Shown here: positions 55,371-64,000 of the stretch, piece by piece
Layout of the letters: each line of letters begins with the position of its first letter
How positions within the stretch are numbered: the stretch's first letter is position 1
Origin: QHXQ01 sp045807745
GTDB lineage: Bacteria > Acidobacteriota > Blastocatellia > Pyrinomonadales > Pyrinomonadaceae
Reading direction: 5' to 3'
DNA length: 64,000 nt
Assembly: GCA_045807745.1 (NCBI GenBank)
Contig: JBJMGT010000012.1
Location: forward strand, 165,955 to 229,954
Made by a program: the position numbers and the translations under genes
Notes under the pieces: generated by a model
The model's input: the letters and a program-made list of their open reading frames with translations, nothing else
What the model was told of the DNA's origin: nothing
Database searches by the model: none

Positions 55371-56399
55371 CTATGCGTGCAGGCGACTCTCGGCCAGTCG
55401 ATCTGCCGCTTGATAAGTTGGGCTGCCGGTCTCTGCGGCGACGCGGAAGATGGTGAGCAGCGTGTCGTAAATCTCGTCGATCTTGCGAGCCGCGTCCGCG
55501 CGACTCCAACCGATCAGTTCGATGCAGCCGTTGATCATGCCGCCGGCATTGGCGACGTAATCGGGCGCGTAGAGGATGCCGCGCGCTTCCAGTTCCGCGC
55601 CGTGCCGCGGGGCGAGGAGTTGATTGTTCGCCGCGCCCGCCACGATCTCGACCTTAAGCTGCGTCAACGTCTCGTCATTGATGATGCCACCGAGACCGCA
55701 GGGCGCGAAGATGTCGGCCGGTGCGCTGTAAATGTCAGCGGGCGCAACCGCCGTCGCCGCGCATTCGTCAACCACGCGCCGCACGCGCTCCGCGTCAATG
55801 TCTGCGACGATAAGTTTAGCCCCGGCGCGGTGTAGTTCCTTGGCGAGGTGGTAGCCCACATGCCCGCACCCTTGCAGTGCGATTGTGCGCCCCGCCAGAT
55901 CGTCGCTGCCCCAACGTTGTTTGGCCGAGGCTTGAATTGCACGGAAGACGCCGCGCGCAGTCGCGGGGCTTGGATCGCCGGAGCGGTCTGCGAGACCCGT
56001 AACGTGGCTCGTCTCTTGGCGCACATAATCCATGTCAGCCGTGCTCGTGCCCACGTCTTCGGCCGTGATGTAGCGCCCGCCGAGTGTTTCGATGAAGCGC
56101 CCATGCGCGCGGAAGACGACCGCGCGGTCGAGCGTCTGATTGTCGCCGATGATGATCGACTTGCCGCCGCCAAAGGGCAGCCCCGCCAGCGCGTTCTTGT
56201 ACGTCATGCCGCGCGCCAAACGCAGCACATCCGTGAGCGCTTCCGCCTCGCTCGCGTAAGCCCACAAACGCGTGCCGCCCACGGCCGGGCCGAGCGCGGT
56301 GCTATGGACGGCGATGATGCCGTGATAGCCGCTCGCTTCGTCTTGACCGCGCACAACCAACTCGTAATCGCCTGCAACCTGTTGTCTGCTTATGTCCAT
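55371..56399 (-). CDS. Leucine/amino-acid dehydrogenase (Glu/Leu/Phe/Val family)
   Basis: A 342-residue NAD-dependent dehydrogenase that deaminates a branched-chain or aromatic amino acid. Family motifs: HSTALGPAVGGTRLWAYAS, the catalytic Lys in GMTYKNALAGLPFGGGKS, ITAEDVGTSTADMDYV, the Rossmann loop QGCGHVGYHLAKELHRAG and NNQLL...GILYAPDYVANAGG (residues near 268-300). Length is that of leucine dehydrogenase (about 350) and too short for glutamate dehydrogenase (about 420 or more). Substrate choice among Leu, Val and Phe is not visible. It is divergent from the Crp/Fnr gene with about 515 bases between. Confidence 0.92.
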   Translation of the reverse strand: MDISRQQVAGDYELVVRGQDEASGYHGIIAVHSTALGPAVGGTRLWAYASEAEALTDVLRLARGMTYKNALAGLPFGGGKSIIIGDNQTLDRAVVFRAHGRFIETLGGRYITAEDVGTSTADMDYVRQETSHVTGLADRSGDPSPATARGVFRAIQASAKQRWGSDDLAGRTIALQGCGHVGYHLAKELHRAGAKLIVADIDAERVRRVVDECAATAVAPADIYSAPADIFAPCGLGGIINDETLTQLKVEIVAGAANNQLLAPRHGAELEARGILYAPDYVANAGGMINGCIELIGWSRADAARKIDEIYDTLLTIFRVAAETGSPTYQAADRLAESRLHA

Positions 56400-56914
56400 A
56401 CTTGTTTAAGAGCGCCGTCCGGCGCGCGTGCAAGCATAAACTGAAAGCGCCCGTTGACAAGCGCCACTTGCCGCAGCAACGATAGTGCCACTTACGCGGC
56501 AGATTAACTTGCCTCTGAGCGGTCAGATGTGCGCCCCGGTAGCGCGATCCCAAGTTCCTGTAGCTTTCCGCTTCGGCACCAAGAACAGCAAGAAACTTTT
56601 GGCGTGCTAGAGAAGCTGCCCGGCCGACAAAGACTGCTCTACTGATTTTGGTAGAAGTCTCATTGATGGCCTTGAAATCCATGTGCGGCTATTAGTAGAA
56701 GCAGTCCCAACAAGGATTCTTCCTTCATCTGCCCTTAAAGCTCTTGACAGTTACTCAGCAGCCGACGCATGCTGCGCTTGAACAATGGCCGCCGTCTTGG
56801 TTCGTTGCCTCGCTCAACCTGTATCACCTATACCGGATGCCGTACAGCGCGCTTGCACTATCCCGGCGGCGTTTAACTTTCAACCGTCGCGTGTGCCGCC
56901 CGTTTCGCAGCCTC
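56400..56914. other. Divergent intergenic region, leucine dehydrogenase and Crp/Fnr gene
   Basis: About 515 bases between divergent genes. It includes two TTGACA boxes (near 56454 and 56746) but no well-spaced -10 partners that I would call. An in-frame extension of the Crp/Fnr gene (from 56744) is open here, but its sequence is not like the family. A 126-residue frame on the minus strand (56302-56682) overlaps leucine dehydrogenase in another frame and is not believed. Confidence 0.5.
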
Positions 56915-57619
56915 ATGTTGACAAGCTTCTCACGCCGCAATCGGCTGCTCGCCGCACTGCCCGGCGTTGAATACGAACGCCTGCGCCCGCACTTGGAGCC
57001 GATGCAATTCAGGGCCGGCAAAGTCCTCTACGAAATAGACGACCCCATCCGCTACGTCTACTTCCCAACCTGCGGCATGGTCTCCCTACTTGCTATGGCT
57101 GAAGCCGGCGGCGTGGTCGAGGTCGGCATGATCGGTAACGAGGGGCTAACAGGTCTACCCGTGCTCCTGAATGTTAACCGGATGCCGTACCGCGTCACGG
57201 CGCAACTTGCCGCCGACACCCTGCGCCTCAAGACGACGGTGCTCATAGAGGAGTTCCGCTGTGGGGCGCGTTTGTACGACCTGCTGCTTCAGTACCTGTA
57301 CACTGTGCTCAAGCAGATCACGCAGTCGGCCCTCTGTTATCGTTTCCATACTACCGAAGCGCGCCTCTGCCGCTGGTTGTTGACGGCGCGCGGCTGCGCC
57401 CAAGTCGATAGCTTCCACCTCACGCAGGAGAGCCTCGCACACATGCTGGGCGTACCCCGCACGAGCGTGACGATGATCGCCGGCCGACTCCAACAGCTAG
57501 AATTAATCCGCTACAGCCGGGGGCGCATCACCATCCTTGACCGGCAGGGACTGGCTGCCGCCGCGTGCGAGTGCTATCGGGTAATCACCCAAGAGATCGA
57601 CCGCTATCTCGTCGCCTAG
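56915..57619 (+). CDS. Crp/Fnr-family transcriptional regulator
   Basis: About 234 residues from the ATG at 56915; an open extension to 56744 adds a non-conserved leader. The N-terminal cyclic-nucleotide-like fold reads MQFRAGKVLYEIDDPIRYVY, FPTCGMVSLLAMAEAGGVVE and VGMIGNEGLTGLPVLLN. The dimer helix is LLQYLYTVLKQITQSALCYR and the C-terminal winged HTH is HLTQESLAHMLGVPRTSVTM. The Fnr iron-sulfur Cys set is absent and the Crp cAMP residues are not conserved, so it belongs to a branch with an unknown signal. It is divergent from leucine dehydrogenase and precedes the subtilase-RHS gene. Confidence 0.92.
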   Translation: MLTSFSRRNRLLAALPGVEYERLRPHLEPMQFRAGKVLYEIDDPIRYVYFPTCGMVSLLAMAEAGGVVEVGMIGNEGLTGLPVLLNVNRMPYRVTAQLAADTLRLKTTVLIEEFRCGARLYDLLLQYLYTVLKQITQSALCYRFHTTEARLCRWLLTARGCAQVDSFHLTQESLAHMLGVPRTSVTMIAGRLQQLELIRYSRGRITILDRQGLAAAACECYRVITQEIDRYLVA

Positions 57620-57935
57620 CGGCCCTCGGCACACACCGCACAAAATAATTTCCCCTTATGTCGAGGTTTAGACAGACGCCAGCATTGGCAGTCTGATATA
57701 CACCATTCCTATGCCGCGCTAGGCAAAAGACTGCTCTGGCTGAAGTGCTTTGCTCGACTGGTGGTCAGAGTCAGTATCCGTCAGCGCCACTCAACAGGCG
57801 CTGAGCTTCACGCAACCGAGCAACCAGATTACATACGTCTTTCGGCAGGGCCATCGGGCGCTTCGGCGCGCGTCCGGCAGACTACCGGAAGGTCGCTTAG
57901 TCTGCTCCACCATAGCTTTAAGGAGTTCGTCCGTA
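57620..57935 (+). other. Leader region of the subtilase-RHS gene
   Basis: 316 bases between the Crp/Fnr gene and the giant ORF. The end holds a good ribosome binding site (AAGGAG at 57919-57924, 11 bases before the ATG). A 67-residue frame from 57761 overlaps it but ends beyond the ribosome binding site and is not protein-like. No terminator or promoter can be named. Confidence 0.5.
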
Positions 57936-60900
57936 ATGTCACGCACTGCCCACGCAAACGATAGTCTATCGACCCGATGCCTCACGCTCACGCTGGTCTA
58001 CACGCTCCTTGTCTCACTCGGCGCGCCCCTAACAGTTAGGCGCATAGAGGCGGCAACACGGTCAATAGGCATGACAGTAGCTACGGCCCAGACGCCACAC
58101 GGTAACAGCCGGCGGGGGGGCGAACTGCTCGTGCGTTTCCGCAGTGATCGTTCTGAGGGAGAGCGGACGGCAGCGGTCGAGCAACATGGTGGACACCGCG
58201 GACGGCATCTGCAAGGTAACTCCGCTGTAGAAAAGATCAACCTGTCGGCCGGGCAAGACCCGGAAGCTCTAGCTGCGCAACTGAGCGCGGAACCGGCGGT
58301 CGAATTTGTCGAGCCGAACTTCTTGATCACAACGGATCAGACGACGGCGGATGATCCGCGCTTCACCGATCAGTGGGCACTCAATAACATCGGACAGGCG
58401 GGTGGGCCGGCCGGTGCAGACATTGGCGCTGTCTCAGCTTGGCAGACAACCACCGGCGCGCCGACGACCGTCATTGCCGTGCTCGATAGTGGTATTGACT
58501 TCACTCATCCTGATCTCGTTAACAATCGGTGGAATAACTCGCGCGAGCAAGCGAACGGGCGCGACGACGACCACGACGGTTTCGTAGACGATCTCTATGG
58601 CTGGGACTGGGTCACAGGCAGTAATCAAGTGGCCGACCAGAACGGACATGGGACGGCGGTCGCCGGCATCATCGCTGCGCAGGGCAACAACGGCGTTGGC
58701 ATCTCCGGCGTCATGTGGCGCGCGAGCTTGATGAGCCTACGTGTGCTCGACAATACGGGCACCGGCGACGTGGCCAGCGCCGTCGAGGCGATAGATTACG
58801 CTGTCGCGCATGGAGCGCAAGTGATCAACCTCTCGTGGGGCACGGATGCGCCTTCGCAGGCGCTTCAGGATGCGATCTCACGCGCCGCCGCAAGCGATGT
58901 GGTCGTCGTCTGCTCGGCGGGCAATAGTGGCCGTAATATTGATAGTACCCCGTACTATCCGGCGGCCTACGACCTGCCGAATCTGATCGCCGTCGCGGCC
59001 ACGGACAGCTCGGACAATTTAACCTCGTGGTCGAACTGGGGTGCGACGCACGTCGCTATCGCCGCGCCTGGCACGAATATCCTGACCACCAAGATGGGTG
59101 GCGACTACTGGATGGTGAGCGGCACCTCGGCCGCCGCCCCATTGGTGAGCGGTGTCGCGGGGCTGGTCAAGACACTGCACACAGGGTTGAATACAGCAAA
59201 TACGCGCACTGTGCTAATGAACGGAGTACGCAAAACGGCGACGCTCTACGGCAAGGTCATCTCGGGCGGTGTGGTTAATGCTGGCGGCGCATGCAACGCG
59301 CTCAGCACAGTTGGTGGCGGTGGAAACAATGGCAACGGCGGTAGCAGCAACGGGAACGATAGTGGTGGCGGCAACAACAGCGGCCAAGGACAAGAGCATC
59401 CACCCGTGCCGCATCCGACACCGGGGCGAGGATCTGGCGGGCATGGACCCGGCGGTAGCTTCGACGTGACCCCACCGGCGACAACGACCGGCGCACCCGG
59501 CTCCGGCCTGCCCAATCTCGATACGACGCGCGGACATCAACCCAGCCAGCCGGTCTCATCCGCTCCAATTCACGCAGACTTATGTTCGGCTTCCCTGCCT
59601 GAGTGTAACGGCCCGACCTCCGGCGGTCTGGTACCATCAGGCAGCGATCCTTACGCGGCGACCGCGCGTACTCAACCGCAGAATCGGACTGGTCGTGGCG
59701 GCCCCATGACCACTGCTGCCGGCGAGCAAACAGAGGTTAACCTCGGCTCCCGCAATTACAACTGGGCGCTCCCGCTGGTGGGCTTGCCCGGTCGGGCCGG
59801 CTTGGGTCTCGACCTGACGCTCTACTACAACTCGCTGGTGTGGACGAAGGATACCTCGAATAATGCGATGGAATATAACGCCGACCGGGGCTTCCCCGGC
59901 CCCGGCTTCCGGCTGGGGCTGCCCATTGTGCAGCAGCAGTATACGGACTGGCGGCGGGGCGGCATCTCCTATTTGCTGATCACTCCCTCGGGCGGGCGCA
60001 CCGACCTGCGGCGCGTGGGCACTACGAGCGTGTATGAGTCTGCGGACGGCTCCTACACCCAACTGACGGACTACGGTAGCGGCAACTTGGTCGTGCGCCT
60101 ATCCGATGGCACACAACTGACCTTCGGGCCGGCGGGCGACACGCAGTATCACTGCACGCAGATCAAGGATCGCAACGGTAATTACATCAGTGCCACCTAC
60201 TACACGCAGAGTCCGAAGGCCGGGCTGCTCAACACAATCACGGACACGCTCGGGCGGGTCGTTACATTCAACTACAACACCGATAATAATCTGGACACGA
60301 TCACGCAGAGTTGGGGCGGTAGTGTGCCGCACCAGTGGGCGAAGTTCTATTACGGGAGCGTCCTCGTCAATCCCAATTTCACGGGGTTAGATATATACGG
60401 GCCTGTGAACACTAATATCACGGTGCTGACGCGCGTGGACTTGGCTGATGGTTCCTTCTATGGCTTCTACTACGAGAACCCTTGGGGCATCGCCAATCGC
60501 TTCTCACGCTACGCGCCCGACTCGACCAGCCTGTCATACACTTATTACAATATCCCGTCTAATAATGACCCGCTGTCGGACTGCCCGCGCTTCACCGAGC
60601 GGCGTGATTGGGCGCGGCAGTGGAACGTGCAGAACGGCGCGGAGGCGGAAGCGGTAACCTATTACAGCGTCACCGACAACGTGACGTGGACGATGCCGGA
60701 CAGCACGCAGTTGACCGGCACGCGGACGCAGGTGACCACGCCCGACGGCACGGTCTATAAGACTTATGCCAAGTCGGCCGGCTGGGATCAAGGGTTGCCG
60801 GTGTTGGAAGAGACTTGGGCAGCGGGCGCGACCGTGCCGAATAAGCGCGTGACGACCGCGTGGACGCAGGACAATACGACCGCCGGCTATCAGATTAATC

Positions 60901-63900
60901 CGCGTCCCATTGAAACTAATATCTACGACGACGCGGGGAACCGCCGCCGCACAACGATCAGTTACAACAGCGTCGTCGTCGGCTCGACCACCTGCCACTT
61001 GCCGGAGATGGTGCGTGAGTACGCCGCCGACGCGACGACCGTGCTGCGGCGCACGGTGACGCTCTATAAGTGGGATCAGCCGCTCATGGACAAGCGGGTG
61101 ATCGGCCTAATCGGCCGGCACGAAGTCTACGAGGGCGAAAGCACGCTCGTCTCAATGATGGATTACATGTATGACTGGGTCGCAGGTTATATGGACGTAT
61201 CGACGGCTGCTAATCCCACCTTACAGCATGACTCTGCCTACGACGCGAACTGGACGGGGCGCGGTATCTTAGTGGCTGTCTTCCGCTACGACGCGAGCAA
61301 CACCAGCCAGGGCACTTATGTGCAGACCTTCGGTTATAACTTGGCCGGCCAGACCATGTGGACGGCGGACGCCGCCGGGCATCGCACCAGCTTCGCCTAT
61401 ACCGATTCATTCTCCGACACCGACTCTAACCGCGCGACGACGCTCGCCTACCCGACCACAGTCACGGACGCGGATACTTACCAGTCCACCGCGCAGTACA
61501 ACTTTTACACGGGCGCGATTACGCGCCAGCAAGACCCGAAGGGCGCGTACCAGACGATGACCTATGACAGCGCGGGGCGGTTGGAGCGCGTCACGAACGG
61601 CATCAACAATGCGTATAAGCGGTGGGTCTATTGGACTGATGGACTACAGATACTCTCTTACGAGACGATTCAGGACGGGGCGGGCGAGGCTTACAGCAAC
61701 ACGATAGTTGACGGGGCGGGGCGCGTGCGCGCCTTCGCCGCCGAGAACCCGAGCAGTGTGGGCGGCTACACGGGGCAGTACATGACCTACGACGCGATGG
61801 GGCGCGTCGTCGAGCGCACCAACCCGACTGAGATGTACGGGAGTTGGGCCGTGGCGGGCGACGACGACACGGCCGCGCCCCACTATGGCTTCGGCTGGCA
61901 GAAGAGGTTGCAAAGTTATGATTACAAGGGGCGACCCACTCTGACGACCAATCCGGGCGGGAGCACGACGGAGTTGACTTACGGCGGGTGCGGGTGCGCG
62001 GGTGGCGAGGTGACGACCAGTAGAGACGAGCGCGGGCGCAGGAAGCGTTATACGAAAGACTCGTTGGGACGGCTGGTGCAGGTGGAAGAGTTGAACTGGG
62101 ATCAATCCGTCTACGCGACGACCACATATACCTATAACGCGCGCGACCAGATCACGAACATCAATCAGGCGGGGCAGACGCGGACGCTCCAGTACGAGGG
62201 ACAGGGGCGGCTGTGGAAGGAGACGACGCCGGAGCAGGGCACGACCGAGTACAGCTATAACAGCGACGACACGATCAGTTGGGTGAAGGACGCGCGGCTC
62301 GTGAAGACGACCTTCGGCTATAACAACCGGCATCTGGTCACGTCGATGACTTATGATCTGACGGGCGTGCTGGCGGGGCAGAACGTCGCGCCGACCGGCA
62401 ACGTCACCTTCACCTATGACGAGGCGGGCAACCGCACCTCGATGACGGACGGGGCGGGGAGTTCCGCTTACCACTACGACGCACTGTCACGCATGGACTG
62501 GGAGTGGCGCACCTACGCGGGGCTGTCAGACACGTACTGGCTAATCTACAATTACAACCTCGCGGGCGAGTTGACGCGGCTGACGAATGTGACGAACAAC
62601 TATGCGCGTACCAACTACAACTATGACAAGACGGGGCGCGTGACGAGCGTGACGGGCACGGACGATTACGGCTTACCGACTTATGCGGGCGTGGTGAACT
62701 ACGCCCAGAGTATCTCGTATCGCGCGTTCGGGGCGCTCAAGGGGCTGACCTACGGCAACAATCTCACGCAGGCGCTCGGCTATGATAACCGAATGCGCGT
62801 AACCGATTGGACAGTGCCCAATATCATGGGCTGGCAGTATTCTTACACGGATGTGGGCGAGAACACGGGGCGGGTGATGTTCGCCCGGAACACGGTGAGC
62901 GCGGGCTACGGAGCGACGACGGGCGGGCGCGACGACACACTGGATCGCAGCTATGACTACGATCAGGTGGGGCGGCTCATCGTCTCACACACGGGCTATG
63001 AGGCGCGGCTGCACATGAGCCGGCAGCAGGCGGGCGACTCGACCAGTACGGTCGTCTACGGGCAGAGCTACGGCTACGACCAACAGGGCAACATGACGAC
63101 GAGAGTGGGCTGGGGCGGGGCGAACGGTGGGTATATTAACTGGACGCTCACCTACAACAATAACCGGCAGCAGGTGAACCCGTGGGGGCCGGTGACGATG
63201 CAGTACGACGCGAGCGGGAATCTGACCTACGACGGGCAGAGCTATCAGTACGACGCGACGGGGCAGCAGGTCAGTGCGACGGGCGGGGCGGCGAACGTGA
63301 CGATGAGTTACGACGGCAACCGGCTGCGGGTGAAGAAGGTGGAAGGCGGGGCGAGCGTCTACTACCAGCGCAGCAGCGTGCTGGGTGGCCAAGTGATCAA
63401 TGAGATCAATGGAAGTGGTGTGTGGACGAGAGGGTACGTCTATGCGGGCAGCCAACTCTTAGCCGTGCAGCAGAACAACTCTGTCAGTTGGGTGGCGCAA
63501 GACCCGGTCACGAAGAGTCAGAGAATCACGGCCCAGAACGGGGCGGTGACGAGCGTGGTGGACGTAGACCCGTGGGGCGGGGAGACGAGTAAGAGTTCAA
63601 ACCAAGCGTTCCAGCCGCATCGCTTCACCAGTTATGAGCGGGACGGCAACAGTGGCGATGACGCGCAGCAGCGGCGCTATCAGAGCTACTGGATGCGGTT
63701 CGCTCAACCCGACCCGACTGACCAGAGCTATGACGTGAGCGACCCGCAGTCGTTCAATCGATACTCATACACACAGAACGATCCGGTGAACTTCACCGAC
63801 CCGACAGGGCTGTTCCAGAACGTGCCCCCGCACGTGTTCAACGAGACGGTGACGGTGACGGCGAGCATCGATAATCCGGTCCTCGACTCGTTCTTCGGCG

Positions 63901-64000
63901 GGATCGGGACGGGTCTCGCGCCGCGCCCTATTCCGGAGGGCGAGCCGCGAGGTGGCGGCCCTAGGGGCGATGTCCCGCAGGATACAGGGTCGAATAGAAA
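57936..64000 (+). CDS. Secreted subtilase-RHS/YD-repeat fusion protein (truncated by window end)
   Basis: One uninterrupted frame of at least 2,021 codons, open to the last base. Residues 1-40 carry a hydrophobic export signal. Residues 60-135 look like a protease prodomain (GELLVRFRSD ... NFLI). The S8 peptidase domain has Asp184 (AVLDSGIDFTHPDL), His238 (NGHGTAVAG), Asn330 (CSAGNSG) and Ser398 (SGTSAAAP), all intact. A Gly/Asn/Ser linker follows, then from about residue 600 an RHS lead-in (NYNWALPLVGLPGRAG) and many YD repeats (YDAMGRVVE, YDKTGRVTSV, YDEAGNRTSM). The RHS core-terminal motif (RYSYTQNDPVNFTDPTGL) ends near 63811. The C-terminal domain after it is cut by the window. Confidence 0.93.
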   Translation, partial: MSRTAHANDSLSTRCLTLTLVYTLLVSLGAPLTVRRIEAATRSIGMTVATAQTPHGNSRRGGELLVRFRSDRSEGERTAAVEQHGGHRGRHLQGNSAVEKINLSAGQDPEALAAQLSAEPAVEFVEPNFLITTDQTTADDPRFTDQWALNNIGQAGGPAGADIGAVSAWQTTTGAPTTVIAVLDSGIDFTHPDLVNNRWNNSREQANGRDDDHDGFVDDLYGWDWVTGSNQVADQNGHGTAVAGIIAAQGNNGVGISGVMWRASLMSLRVLDNTGTGDVASAVEAIDYAVAHGAQVINLSWGTDAPSQALQDAISRAAASDVVVVCSAGNSGRNIDSTPYYPAAYDLPNLIAVAATDSSDNLTSWSNWGATHVAIAAPGTNILTTKMGGDYWMVSGTSAAAPLVSGVAGLVKTLHTGLNTANTRTVLMNGVRKTATLYGKVISGGVVNAGGACNALSTVGGGGNNGNGGSSNGNDSGGGNNSGQGQEHPPVPHPTPGRGSGGHGPGGSFDVTPPATTTGAPGSGLPNLDTTRGHQPSQPVSSAPIHADLCSASLPECNGPTSGGLVPSGSDPYAATARTQPQNRTGRGGPMTTAAGEQTEVNLGSRNYNWALPLVGLPGRAGLGLDLTLYYNSLVWTKDTSNNAMEYNADRGFPGPGFRLGLPIVQQQYTDWRRGGISYLLITPSGGRTDLRRVGTTSVYESADGSYTQLTDYGSGNLVVRLSDGTQLTFGPAGDTQYHCTQIKDRNGNYISATYYTQSPKAGLLNTITDTLGRVVTFNYNTDNNLDTITQSWGGSVPHQWAKFYYGSVLVNPNFTGLDIYGPVNTNITVLTRVDLADGSFYGFYYENPWGIANRFSRYAPDSTSLSYTYYNIPSNNDPLSDCPRFTERRDWARQWNVQNGAEAEAVTYYSVTDNVTWTMPDSTQLTGTRTQVTTPDGTVYKTYAKSAGWDQGLPVLEETWAAGATVPNKRVTTAWTQDNTTAGYQINPRPIETNIYDDAGNRRRTTISYNSVVVGSTTCHLPEMVREYAADATTVLRRTVTLYKWDQPLMDKRVIGLIGRHEVYEGESTLVSMMDYMYDWVAGYMDVSTAANPTLQHDSAYDANWTGRGILVAVFRYDASNTSQGTYVQTFGYNLAGQTMWTADAAGHRTSFAYTDSFSDTDSNRATTLAYPTTVTDADTYQSTAQYNFYTGAITRQQDPKGAYQTMTYDSAGRLERVTNGINNAYKRWVYWTDGLQILSYETIQDGAGEAYSNTIVDGAGRVRAFAAENPSSVGGYTGQYMTYDAMGRVVERTNPTEMYGSWAVAGDDDTAAPHYGFGWQKRLQSYDYKGRPTLTTNPGGSTTELTYGGCGCAGGEVTTSRDERGRRKRYTKDSLGRLVQVEELNWDQSVYATTTYTYNARDQITNINQAGQTRTLQYEGQGRLWKETTPEQGTTEYSYNSDDTISWVKDARLVKTTFGYNNRHLVTSMTYDLTGVLAGQNVAPTGNVTFTYDEAGNRTSMTDGAGSSAYHYDALSRMDWEWRTYAGLSDTYWLIYNYNLAGELTRLTNVTNNYARTNYNYDKTGRVTSVTGTDDYGLPTYAGVVNYAQSISYRAFGALKGLTYGNNLTQALGYDNRMRVTDWTVPNIMGWQYSYTDVGENTGRVMFARNTVSAGYGATTGGRDDTLDRSYDYDQVGRLIVSHTGYEARLHMSRQQAGDSTSTVVYGQSYGYDQQGNMTTRVGWGGANGGYINWTLTYNNNRQQVNPWGPVTMQYDASGNLTYDGQSYQYDATGQQVSATGGAANVTMSYDGNRLRVKKVEGGASVYYQRSSVLGGQVINEINGSGVWTRGYVYAGSQLLAVQQNNSVSWVAQDPVTKSQRITAQNGAVTSVVDVDPWGGETSKSSNQAFQPHRFTSYERDGNSGDDAQQRRYQSYWMRFAQPDPTDQSYDVSDPQSFNRYSYTQNDPVNFTDPTGLFQNVPPHVFNETVTVTASIDNPVLDSFFGGIGTGLAPRPIPEGEPRGGGPRGDVPQDTGSNR

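Noticed and set aside
56302..56682. 126-codon minus-strand frame upstream of leucine dehydrogenase
   Set aside because: It runs into leucine dehydrogenase in another frame and has no protein-like pattern.
57761..57964. 67-codon frame before the subtilase-RHS gene
   Set aside because: Overlaps the ribosome binding site and start of the larger gene and has no recognisable features.

Overview
The window is a 64-kb stretch of a GC-rich bacterial chromosome. Gene content points to Acidobacteriota, probably a Blastocatellia-type lineage. The signs are a large VPS10/sortilin-like Asp-box protein with Pro/Thr linkers, a secreted protein with 'ARKFDE...RI..IDGGYR...ELWIVP' repeats, a stand-alone 'LLPICSYCK' domain, and an RHS protein with a 'LPLVGLPGRAGLGLDL' lead-in. 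This placement is inference from protein style; no rRNA is present. There is one tRNA (Met, CAT) and no CRISPR array, integrase or transposase.

Layout. (1) 28-4232, minus strand: a compact four-gene operon of two paralogous acidic/aromatic repeat proteins, a zincin-type metallopeptidase and a coiled-coil protein, facing a LuxR-type regulator (4656-5132). (2) 5204-13418: tRNA-Met, a sortilin-like secreted protein, IPP isomerase, an AlkA-like glycosylase, a YhhQ transporter and an orphan TolC-like protein with an extra C-terminal domain. (3) 13618-18866: ssb, an XPB-type helicase and a Bax1/DUF790-type nuclease, then a CoiA-like protein and an atypical kinase-like membrane protein. (4) 18991-27292: a lysine/diaminopimelate operon (lysC, dapE, dapB, dapA, dapD, an aminotransferase) with a secreted duplicated protein between dapD and the aminotransferase. 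(5) 27323-34935: cupredoxin, methyltransferase, type II NADH dehydrogenase, DM13 protein, MFS transporter, DUF1003 protein, and an ECF sigma factor with two zinc-type anti-sigma-like proteins.

(6) 35043-51150: a 16-kb, plus-strand-only signalling cluster. It holds a PAS/GAF kinase with a NarL regulator, a CHASE3-like kinase, a hybrid kinase, a REC-PAS-GGDEF-EAL protein, an NtrC-type sigma-54 activator, a zinc-type small protein, a REC-histidine kinase and a REC-HD-GYP-HDOD protein. The only GGDEF domain is degenerate (EAEEF), while both EAL and HD-GYP domains look intact, so the cluster reads as c-di-GMP degradation. Two near-consensus sigma-54 promoters follow the NtrC gene, at 47395 and 51877.

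(7) 51376-57619: small secreted proteins, a winged-helix-like protein, a glycolipid glycosyltransferase beside a toroid-type protein, leucine dehydrogenase and a Crp/Fnr regulator. (8) 57936 to the window end: an open frame of more than 2,000 codons joining a secreted subtilase to an RHS/YD-repeat shell, cut by the window edge just after the RHS core-terminal motif where a toxin domain would normally begin. The intergenic spaces carry several unrelated long inverted repeats.
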